A stretch of 64,000 nucleotides of DNA, from contig NZ_PJOK01000064.1 in NCBI RefSeq assembly GCF_002850745.1, positions 62,001 to 126,000 of the forward strand, given 5' to 3'. Shown piece after piece: positions 6,390 through 13,060 of this stretch. Every line of letters starts with the position of its first letter. The stretch's first letter is position 1. The stretch is from Nonomuraea indica. GTDB lineage: Bacteria; Actinomycetota; Actinomycetes; Streptosporangiales; Streptosporangiaceae. Made by a program: the position numbers and the translations under genes. The notes below the pieces were generated by a model, which saw nothing but the letters and a program-made list of their open reading frames with translations, had not been told where the DNA came from and did no database searches.

Positions 6390-8950
6390 GGCGCCCTCAC
6401 CTCGAAGATCCCGTGCGCGCCCGCCTCGGCGCGCGGCATGGCGTGGTCGACGAACGGGTAGTGCCCGGCCTCGGGGAAGACCCACTCGACGAAGCCGCCC
6501 TGCGCGGGCGCCAGGTCCAGCACCTGGGAGCCGCCCGGCTGGTCCTCGCGCAGCAGGTACGCGCCCTCCTTGTAGACGGTGTCGAACCGGACGCCCACCA
6601 CGTGGAAGGCCGTGCCGGTGCCGGGTCCGGCGGCCACCACCCAGACGCGGACCCGCTCGCCCGCCTTCGCGGTGACGGGGGCGTGGTCGTAGCCGGCGGC
6701 GGTGCCGTTGAACATCCACCCGTCGGGGCGGCTCTCGCGGATCCGGGCCGCCTGGGCCGCGTCGCCCGGCCGGCCGAGGTACAGCTCTCCCTGGACCAGG
6801 ACGAACTCCCGGTCGACCTTCTTCAATTCCGGCGGGTCGATGACGACCGCGCCGTACATGCCGTGGGCGATGTGGTGGCTCATCGGCATGGTGGAGCAGT
6901 GGTACAGCCACGCCCCGGCCCGGTCGGCGCGGAAGCGGTAGGTCAGCCGCTGCCCCGGATCGATGGTGCGCATGGGGCCGTCCGGCGCGAGCGCTCCGGC
7001 GTGGAAGTCGATGCCGTGCCCGATCGTGCCGTCGTTGACGAACGTCACGACGAACACGTCGCCCACCTTGCCGCGCAGCGTCGGGCCCGGCAACGTGCCG
7101 CCGAACGTCCACACCGTGCGGCGGACGCCGGGGGCGACCTCCTGCTCGGTCTCCTTCACCCGGATCTCCACCTCGTGCGTCCCGCCGCCCGGCGCGGGCG
7201 GCAGCACGGGATCGTACGGTTTCCAGCCGGGTGACATGGGCGCCCCGAGGTCGAGACCCGCGCCGGTGTGGCCGGAGTGCGCGGCGGCACCGGGCGCCGC
7301 GGTGGGGGCGGCGGCGGTGGCGGAGGTGGGAGTGATGCGCAGGGTCATGCCGGCGGCCCGGTGGCCCGCGACCGTGCACCAGCCGTCCACCGGCTCGGCC
7401 AGCGGGGCGAGCGTGAGCGCGGCGGTGGCGCCCGGGGCGAGCATGGGGGTGCGTTCGCCGGTGGACAGCCGCAGGTCGTGCCGCTGCGCGTCGGTGTTGG
7501 TCACGCGCAGCGTCAGCACGGTGCCGGGGGCGGCGGTGATGGTGGCGGGCCGTACCCGCATTCCCGACAGCGTCACCTCGACCGTCCGCGCGCCGCCCGG
7601 CGCGACGTCGTGCCGGGCCGGGGTGTCGCCTCCGGACATCGCCACCGCGACGGCAGCGGCGGTCAGCAGGCAGCCGGCGACCAGCCCGGCGTGCGCGGGC
7701 GACATCCGGCCGCGGGGCCGCAGCAGGGCGACGGCGGCCAGCGCGACGAACGCCGCGCCGGACGCGAGCACGAGCGCCCACCCCGCCAGGCCGAACGGCT
7801 CGGGCAGCGGCAGGGCGAGCAGCGCCACTCCGAGGTTCGCCGCGGCCAGCCGGTACGGCCAGCCGCGTTCGAGCAGGGCCGCGTTCTCCTTGAACCGCGC
7901 CGGGCCGCCGCCGAGGACCGCCGGCAGCAGGTGCATGAGGGAGCCGAGCAGCACCTGCGCGACGAACCCCGCGAGCAGCAACGGCAGCAACGGCTCCAGG
8001 GCGGACTCCAGGCCGTCGGTGCCGCGCGTGGCCACGATGACGAGGTCGGCGACCAGCGCGACCACCAGCCAGCAGCCGCTCGCGGCGAGCGTCCAGGACG
8101 CCCCGGTGTGCGGGCGGCGGCGCCGCAGGGTCTCCACGAGCGGCGCCAGCGCCACCGCCACGCCCGCCGCGTAGACCGCGAGCCCGGCGACCGCCACCCA
8201 GCGCCAGCCGAGCAGCAGGCCGGCCACCGTCACGGCGAGCCCGGCCACCGACGGCCACAGCGCGGCGCGCGAGCAGCGGCGGGTCACCTCCGACAGGCGC
8301 GTCCGCAGCACGGTCGGCCACAGCGTGAACAGTGTGCCGAGCACCGTGAACGTCACCCAGCCGAACAGGTTGACCTCGGTGTGGGCGGCGTACATCCGGG
8401 CGTGCGCCACGCCGTGCCCGCCCTGACCGGTGTGGGCGGCGAGCAGCCCGCCGAGGGTGCCGCCGGTGGCGAGTGCCCCCGCGGCGGCCAGGTACCAGCC
8501 GATGACGTGCCCGAACCGGCCCGGCAGCGCTCGTTTGACCATCCGGGCCAGCACCACCGCGTGCCAGCAGGCCACGCCCACGATCGCCGCGGCCCCGGCC
8601 GCCGCCACGGGCCAGGGGCCCACGGTGACGCCGGCCAGCACGGCCACGGTGGCGGCGTTGAGCGCGCCCAGCCGGGTGAGGCTCGCCCGCTGGTCGGGGC
8701 CGCGGGTGCGCAGCAGGGCGGTGGCGAAGTGCTCGCTCCAGATGAGGATGGCGGTGCTCACCGCGCCGAGCAGGAAGAGGTGGACGACCAGCCAGCGGGG
8801 CGCGGGCAGCTCCCCCTGGGCCAGGGCCGCCGCCACGGTGAGGCCGAGCCAGGCCACCACGATCGCGTTCGCCCGTAGGTGCCACGAGGCGCGCGGCCTG
8901 GCCGGTGCCCGTTCCTTGTCGGCTCCGAGCATCACCTCTACGGGTGGCAT
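6386..8950 (-). CDS. nirK: Membrane-fused copper nitrite reductase (NirK-type) with extra cupredoxin domain
   Basis: 854 residues, more than twice the usual ~360 of NirK. Residues ~20-440 hold about 12 hydrophobic helices resembling NnrS/oxidase-subunit-like membrane modules. A single cupredoxin follows (~455-545), with RHDL and WCTVAGHRAAGM as possible copper ligands, then a His/Ala-rich linker and a two-domain NirK. The NirK ligands all align: type-1 copper His645, Cys685, His693, Met698; type-2 copper His650, His684, His836; catalytic Asp648 and His783. The expected reaction is nitrite to nitric oxide at the outer membrane face. ATG 8950 follows GGAGG by 8 bases. Its promoter region holds DosR-like and CsoR-like sites, and a CopD-like gene is coupled downstream. 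Confidence 0.88.
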   Translation of the reverse strand: MPPVEVMLGADKERAPARPRASWHLRANAIVVAWLGLTVAAALAQGELPAPRWLVVHLFLLGAVSTAILIWSEHFATALLRTRGPDQRASLTRLGALNAATVAVLAGVTVGPWPVAAAGAAAIVGVACWHAVVLARMVKRALPGRFGHVIGWYLAAAGALATGGTLGGLLAAHTGQGGHGVAHARMYAAHTEVNLFGWVTFTVLGTLFTLWPTVLRTRLSEVTRRCSRAALWPSVAGLAVTVAGLLLGWRWVAVAGLAVYAAGVAVALAPLVETLRRRRPHTGASWTLAASGCWLVVALVADLVIVATRGTDGLESALEPLLPLLLAGFVAQVLLGSLMHLLPAVLGGGPARFKENAALLERGWPYRLAAANLGVALLALPLPEPFGLAGWALVLASGAAFVALAAVALLRPRGRMSPAHAGLVAGCLLTAAAVAVAMSGGDTPARHDVAPGGARTVEVTLSGMRVRPATITAAPGTVLTLRVTNTDAQRHDLRLSTGERTPMLAPGATAALTLAPLAEPVDGWCTVAGHRAAGMTLRITPTSATAAAPTAAPGAAAHSGHTGAGLDLGAPMSPGWKPYDPVLPPAPGGGTHEVEIRVKETEQEVAPGVRRTVWTFGGTLPGPTLRGKVGDVFVVTFVNDGTIGHGIDFHAGALAPDGPMRTIDPGQRLTYRFRADRAGAWLYHCSTMPMSHHIAHGMYGAVVIDPPELKKVDREFVLVQGELYLGRPGDAAQAARIRESRPDGWMFNGTAAGYDHAPVTAKAGERVRVWVVAAGPGTGTAFHVVGVRFDTVYKEGAYLLREDQPGGSQVLDLAPAQGGFVEWVFPEAGHYPFVDHAMPRAEAGAHGIFEVRAP

Positions 8951-9081
8951 GCCGGCTTCCTCCCTCTGCGAGCCGGGAGCACGCGACCCCGGTCGTGCCG
9001 CCGCCCGGTTCGTCGACCGGGTCATGAGCACGCTACGTCGCGCCGCCGGGCGGGTGAGGGGGCGTAAGGTCCACGATGGCC

Positions 9082-9095
9082 GGGACCAAAGTCCC
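9082..9095. promoter_or_regulatory. DosR/DevR-like palindromic box
   Basis: GGGACCAAAGTCCC is a 5-bp-arm palindrome matching the core of the hypoxia/nitric-oxide response box bound by DosR/DevR (GGGAC-N4-GTCCC in mycobacteria and related actinomycetes). It sits 132-145 bp upstream of the nitrite reductase start. The match is by eye; no regulator gene of this type is in the window. Confidence 0.6.
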
Positions 9096-9129
9096 TCGTG
9101 GGGACAGCCGGACATCATCGGTTGGAATG

Positions 9130-9143
9130 TACCTCCCGGGGTA
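9130..9143. promoter_or_regulatory. CsoR/CstR-like operator, imperfect copy
   Basis: TACCTCCCGGGGTA, an imperfect version of the TACCCC-N2-GGGGTA site 41 bp downstream. Paired sites about four helical turns apart on the same face fit the tetrameric CsoR/CstR repressors. Confidence 0.5.
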
Positions 9144-9170
9144 TGCGTTTCCTCAAGATGTGAGGCTGGG

Positions 9171-9184
9171 TACCCCCTGGGGTA
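9171..9184. promoter_or_regulatory. CsoR/CstR-like operator
   Basis: TACCCCCTGGGGTA has perfect 6-bp arms TACCCC/GGGGTA. Operators of this form are bound by copper sensor CsoR and its persulfide-sensing relative CstR, and CstR typically controls persulfide dioxygenase-rhodanese genes such as the one that starts at 9288. No csoR/cstR gene lies in the window. Confidence 0.65.
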
Positions 9185-9287
9185 TATGCGGACACGCGTG
9201 ACGGTGGACGCCCCCGACACCCCCGTAGGTGTTCCTGCACACGACGACGACCGCTCCCGATCCCGACGACGCTAAGGCGGCACGACG

Positions 9288-10685
9288 ATGACCACGATCC
9301 ACGTCGAGGTGGTGGAGACCTCCTCGCTGGGCGACCGCAGCTACCTGGCCCATGACGGCCGCGTCGCGCTGGTGGTCGACCCGCAGCGTGACATCGACCG
9401 GATCCTGACCCTGGCCGGACGGCTCGGCGTGCGCGTCACCCACGCGGCCGAGACCCACCTGCACAACGACTACGTCTCTGGCGGCCTGGCCCTGGCGCGG
9501 ATGACCGGCGCCACCTACCTGGTCGCCGGCGCCGACGAGGTCGGCTTCGACCGGCTGGCGGTGGCGGACGGCGACGAGATCGCCGTCTCCGACGCGATGC
9601 GGGTCTCGGCGGTGGCCACCCCGGGTCACACCTTCCACCACCTGTCCTACATCCTGACCGGCCCGGCCGGACCCGAAGGCGTCTTCACCGGCGGGTCGCT
9701 GCTGTTCGGCACCACCGGCCGCACCGATCTGCTCGGCGCCGAGCACGCCCACACCCTGGCCCACCACCAGCACGCCTCGGCGCGCCGCCTGGCCGACCTC
9801 CTCCCCGACGGTGCGCAGATCTGGCCCACCCACGGGTTCGGCAGCTTCTGCTCGGCCGCCCAGTCGGACGCCCCGGCCTCCACCATCGGCCGCGAGAAGC
9901 AGGCCAACCCGGCGCTGCGGCTGGAAGCCGACGACTTCGTCACCCGGACGCTCGCGGGCCTGGACGCCTACCCGGCCTACTACGCCCACATGGGCGCGCG
10001 CAACAGCGCCGGCGCCGACCTGCTCGACCTGACCCCGGTGCGGGCAGCCGATGCCGCCCAGCTGCGCGAACGCATCCAGGCCGGCGAGTGGGTGGTGGAC
10101 CTGCGCTCGCGCAAGGCCTTCGCCACCCGCCACCTGACCGGCACGCTCAGCTTCGGGCTGGACGGGCCGATGTCGACCTGGCTGGGCTGGATGGCCCCCT
10201 GGGGCGCGCCGATCACGCTGCTGGGCGAGTCGGCGGAGCAGGTCGCCGCCGCCCAGCGCGAGCTGGCCCGCATCGGCATAGACCGCCCGGCCGCCACCGC
10301 GACCGGCACCCCCGAGCAGTGGGCCGGCGGGGAGCAGACCCGGCTGACCGGGCTGACGGTGGCCACCTTCGCCGACCTGGCCGCCGCCCGCGCCGGCCGG
10401 ACCGGCCACGACCTGCCCGCTCCCGACGTCGTGCTGGACGTGCGCATGACCAACGAATGGCACGACGGGCACATCGACGGCGCGACGCACATCCCGCTGC
10501 CTGAGCTGCCCGCGCGGCTGGCCGACGTGCCGGACGGGACCGTCTGGGTGCACTGCGGCTCCGGCTACCGGGCCGCCGTCGCCACCAGCCTGCTGGCCCG
10601 GGCCGGACGGGCGGTGGTGCACATCGACGACGACTACTCCGGCGCCGCCGCCGCGGGACTGACCATCACCGCCCCGCAGGACTGA
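9288..10685 (+). CDS. Persulfide dioxygenase-rhodanese fusion (CstB/ETHE1-like)
   Basis: 465 residues. Residues 1-240 form the metallo-beta-lactamase fold with THLHNDYVSGG (His57, His59, Asp61) and ATPGHTFHH as non-haem iron ligands of persulfide dioxygenases. Two rhodanese modules follow: ~250-340 has lost its active cysteine and ~360-460 keeps it (HCGSGYRA, Cys423). CstB-type proteins have this order, with an inactive rhodanese-homology domain in the middle, and turn low-molecular-weight persulfides into thiosulfate or sulfite. AAGGCGG precedes the ATG. The gene is divergent from the copper nitrite reductase, and the CsoR/CstR-like palindromes upstream support regulation by persulfide or copper. 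It acts in the cytoplasm. Confidence 0.9.
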   Translation: MTTIHVEVVETSSLGDRSYLAHDGRVALVVDPQRDIDRILTLAGRLGVRVTHAAETHLHNDYVSGGLALARMTGATYLVAGADEVGFDRLAVADGDEIAVSDAMRVSAVATPGHTFHHLSYILTGPAGPEGVFTGGSLLFGTTGRTDLLGAEHAHTLAHHQHASARRLADLLPDGAQIWPTHGFGSFCSAAQSDAPASTIGREKQANPALRLEADDFVTRTLAGLDAYPAYYAHMGARNSAGADLLDLTPVRAADAAQLRERIQAGEWVVDLRSRKAFATRHLTGTLSFGLDGPMSTWLGWMAPWGAPITLLGESAEQVAAAQRELARIGIDRPAATATGTPEQWAGGEQTRLTGLTVATFADLAAARAGRTGHDLPAPDVVLDVRMTNEWHDGHIDGATHIPLPELPARLADVPDGTVWVHCGSGYRAAVATSLLARAGRAVVHIDDDYSGAAAAGLTITAPQD

Positions 10686-10713
10686 ACGCCCCACCCGCCG
10701 CCACCGTCCACCC

Positions 10714-11427
10714 TCAACCCGGGCGGGAGCCGAGATAGGCGTGCAGCGCGGCGGCGCCCGCCAGCATGGCGCGGCTCCTCGCCGAAAGGCGGGCGTGCCA
10801 GTCGCGCAGCGTCGACTCCAGCGGCACGACCCCGCCGGCCGAGCGGACCTGCGCGATCAGCGGGGCGATCTGCTCCAGCAGGTAGCCGCCCCGCCTGAGC
10901 TGGTGGACCAGCCGGGCGTCGCGTACGTCGGCCGCGCTGTAGACGCGGTAGCCCGTCCGGGGGTCGCGGCGCGGCTGGACCAGCCCGGCGCGTTCCCACT
11001 TGCGCAGGGTGGCCGGGCGCAGGCCGAGCCCTCTCGCCAGGGGGCCGACGAACGTGTCGCCGCGCTCCTGCGGGACGGGAGCGAGGTCGCGGAGCGCGGC
11101 TTCGACGGCCCGGAGGGTGCGGCGGTCGTCGAGGAGCTGGGCGTGGCTCTCGTCGATGAGGCGGAACGCCTCCTCGGCCGCGTCCCGGTTGACCGCCTGC
11201 ATGATCGACGTGGCCGTCGGATGGCCGTGGCCGGGCACGAGGGCGAGGAACGCGCGCAGGGCCTGCGCGTGCAGCGGGGTGTAGGTGCGGTAGCCGTGGG
11301 CGGTGCGACCGGCGGCGGGAAGGATGCCGGCCTCCTCGTAGTTCCTGATCGCCTGCGTGGACAGGCCGTGCTCGCGCGCCAGGTCGACCGGCCTCAGCCG
11401 ATCGCCGCTTCGAAGGTTTCGTCTCAT
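10714..11427 (-). CDS. MerR-family regulator with two tandem HTH domains (TioE-like)
   Basis: 237 residues with two complete MerR-type winged helices in one chain. The first (LRPVDLAREHGLSTQAIRNY, then a HGYRTYTP wing) starts near residue 9; the second (VGPLARGLGLRPATLRKWER, then TGYRVYSAADVRDA) starts near residue 135. Usual MerR proteins have one HTH plus a dimerisation helix, so this chain may bind DNA as a pseudo-dimer. It matches the TioE family named from thiocoraline producers. ATG 11427 is used because an upstream start at 11532 would read through the divergent promoter. It faces the truncated erythromycin esterase and likely controlled it through the palindromes at 11451-11482. Confidence 0.82.
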   Translation of the reverse strand: MRRNLRSGDRLRPVDLAREHGLSTQAIRNYEEAGILPAAGRTAHGYRTYTPLHAQALRAFLALVPGHGHPTATSIMQAVNRDAAEEAFRLIDESHAQLLDDRRTLRAVEAALRDLAPVPQERGDTFVGPLARGLGLRPATLRKWERAGLVQPRRDPRTGYRVYSAADVRDARLVHQLRRGGYLLEQIAPLIAQVRSAGGVVPLESTLRDWHARLSARSRAMLAGAAALHAYLGSRPG

Positions 11428-11450
11428 CGCCCTAGCGAAGTCGTGGGAAA

Positions 11451-11482
11451 GTATCAACGGAAGGTTCAATGATACCGTTGAA
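11451..11482. promoter_or_regulatory. Overlapping palindromes, probable MerR operator
   Basis: GTATCA (11451-11456) pairs with TGATAC (11470-11475), TCAACGG (11454-11460) with CCGTTGA (11475-11481), and TTCAA (11465-11469) with TTGAA (11478-11482). They fill the short gap between the double-HTH MerR gene and the esterase remnant, ending 5 bases before its ATG. Several interlocked dyads would suit a regulator with two DNA-binding domains. Confidence 0.6.
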
Positions 11483-11486
11483 GGCA

Positions 11487-12063
11487 TGACTTCTGGCAGC
11501 CAGGCAGCCGCCCACCCCGTCGACGCCGCCACCGGCCTGCTGCGCTACCACTTCTGGATGGCCGACACGTCACCGAGCCGCGTGACACGGCTGTGCGCGC
11601 TGCGGGATTCGATGATGGCCGACAACCTTCTCGCCGTCGCCGAGCGGGGCCGGCGCTGGTCCACGGCCACAATCTCCATCTCAAGCGGGACAAGAGCCGG
11701 ATGCGGCTGGGCGACCTGCGGCCGGAGTGGTGGAGCGCCGGCGCGCTCGTCAGCGCCCGCCTGGGCGAGAGGTACGCCTTCGTGGCCACGGCCCTCGGCA
11801 CGATCCGGCACCAGGGGGTGGGCACCCCGCCCTCGGACACCGTCGAGGGCCTTCTGTACGCGCTCCCGGAGGACCGCTACGTCGTCGACCCTGACCGGCT
11901 GGCCGCCACCTTCGGCCACGCCGGACCCGTCCCCCGCGTGTCCCCCTGGTTCGGCTACTTCCCGCTGGACCCCGCCCACCTGGCCGCGACCGACGGGATC
12001 CTCTTCGTCAAGGACGTCCCCCGCACCCAGGCCCCCCGGCCTGCTTCGCCGACGTACGAGTGA
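11487..12063 (+). pseudogene. Erythromycin esterase remnant: 5'-truncated and frameshifted
   Basis: From ATG 11487 the frame reads LLRYHFWMADTSPSRVTRL and MADNLLAVAERG, then leaves the family pattern. The next frame resumes with GPALVHGHNLHLKRDKSRMR and continues through WWSAGALVSARLG, TALGTIRHQGV, VEGLLYALP and WFGYFPLDPAHL to the stop at 12063. Both parts match the C-terminal half of erythromycin esterase-type hydrolases, about 400 residues when intact. The break is in a CGGGGCCGG tract near 11645-11655; one more G would join the halves. The N-terminal half with the catalytic His/Glu residues is absent, so even a repaired frame should be inactive. The adjoining MerR gene and operator appear intact. 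Confidence 0.8.
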
Positions 12064-12129
12064 TCTTCGGTCCCGGAGCGCGTTCCCGGCTAGCATGAGG
12101 CGCTGAAGATCACCAAGAGGGGGAGCGGG

Positions 12130-12894
12130 ATGGATTTCGGCCTGCTGTGCGTGCACGCCCATCCGGACGACGAGGCCATCTGGACGGGCGGCACCCTGGC
12201 CAGGTACGCCGACGAGGGCGCCCGGACCGCGGTGGTGACGAGCACCTGGGCGCAGGGCACCGTCCGCGCCGCCGAACTGGAGCGGTCGCTCGGCATCCTC
12301 GGCGCGGGGAGGCCGCGGCTGCTCGGGTACGCCGACGCGCGCAAGGCCGAGTCGGCGCCCGGCGCCCCGCGGTTCGTGGACGTGCCGCTCGACGAGGCGG
12401 TGGGGCGGCTGGTCGAGCACATCAGGGAGTTCCGGCCGGACGTCGTGATCACCTACGACGGCTACGGCTCGTACGGCCATCCCGACCACGTCCACGCCCA
12501 CCGGGTGACCCTGGCCGCGGTCGAGGCCGCCGGGTACGACCAGCTCTATCCCGGCACCGGCGAGCCCTGGCGGCCCCGCGCCGTGTACCTGACGACCATC
12601 CCGCGCTCGGTGGTGGCCGCGCACTGGGAGGCGGTCTTCGGCTCGCCGCCCGCCCCCGGCCAGACGCTGCCCGGCGTCCCCGACGAGCAGGTCACCACGC
12701 ACCTGGACGTCGGGCGGTGGGCCGATCGCAAGTGGGAGGCCATGCTCGCGCACGAGTCGGAGGTCGGGAGGGGCGCGTCGATGACGCTGCTGACAGCCCT
12801 GCCCGAGCAGGCCCGCGCCCAGATGCTGGCCAACGAGTGGTACCGCCGCGTCGCCTGGACCGGCTCCCCCACGACCACACTCGATAGCATGTGA
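12130..12894 (+). CDS. PIG-L family (LmbE-like) N-deacetylase
   Basis: 254 residues with the zinc motif HAHPDDE at the N-terminus (residues 9-15) and the second metal motif GHPDHVHAH near residue 117, which together define the PIG-L/MshB/Mca deacetylase family. Members remove acetyl groups from GlcNAc-containing molecules or cleave mycothiol conjugates. The ~250-residue length and family signatures fit a general PIG-L enzyme rather than clearly MshB or Mca. GGGGGAG stands before the ATG. It follows the esterase remnant by 66 bp on the same strand; a detoxification role through mycothiol S-conjugates is possible but unproven. Confidence 0.85.
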   Translation: MDFGLLCVHAHPDDEAIWTGGTLARYADEGARTAVVTSTWAQGTVRAAELERSLGILGAGRPRLLGYADARKAESAPGAPRFVDVPLDEAVGRLVEHIREFRPDVVITYDGYGSYGHPDHVHAHRVTLAAVEAAGYDQLYPGTGEPWRPRAVYLTTIPRSVVAAHWEAVFGSPPAPGQTLPGVPDEQVTTHLDVGRWADRKWEAMLAHESEVGRGASMTLLTALPEQARAQMLANEWYRRVAWTGSPTTTLDSM

Positions 12895-12923
12895 TCGTTC
12901 ACGTCCCCACGAGGAGGTCGATC

Positions 12924-13001
12924 ATGACGTTCCCGCCGCCCGGCATGGTTCTCGGCGACGTCCCGGCACGCACCTCCTCGCGGGAGGGCACGACCGGCTG
13001 A
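12924..13001 (+). CDS. Possible 25-residue leader peptide ORF
   Basis: ATG at 12924 follows an exact GAGGAGG 6 bases upstream and encodes MTFPPPGMVLGDVPARTSSR plus five more residues before TGA. A 9-base segment covering its Shine-Dalgarno (12910-12918) is exactly complementary to 12972-12980 inside the ORF, so the mRNA could hide its own initiation site. It lies 59 bp upstream of the methyltransferase gene on the same strand. It may be a regulatory leader or a small peptide gene; no family is recognised. Confidence 0.4.
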   Translation: MTFPPPGMVLGDVPARTSSREGTTG

Positions 13002-13060
13002 CACCCGCCGCGACGAGGTGCTTCTCATGACCATCATTGGTTCGATCATGAGGAGCCCGA

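Larger units (their letters stand above)
8951..9287. other. Divergent control region between nitrite reductase and persulfide dioxygenase
   Basis: 337 bp without a gene. It carries a GGGACCAAAGTCCC palindrome (9082-9095), two CsoR/CstR-like palindromes (9130-9143 and 9171-9184, centres 41 bp apart), and between them a CCTCA-N5-TGAGG inverted repeat (9151-9165). The first lies closer to the nitrite reductase start, the others closer to the dioxygenase start. Confidence 0.75.

Noticed and set aside
5952..8885. 977-codon bottom-strand frame across the nitrite reductase
   Set aside because: Only its last 145 codons are real (CopD-like protein); the rest is an off-frame reading of the NirK fusion, Arg/Gly/Pro-rich without motifs.
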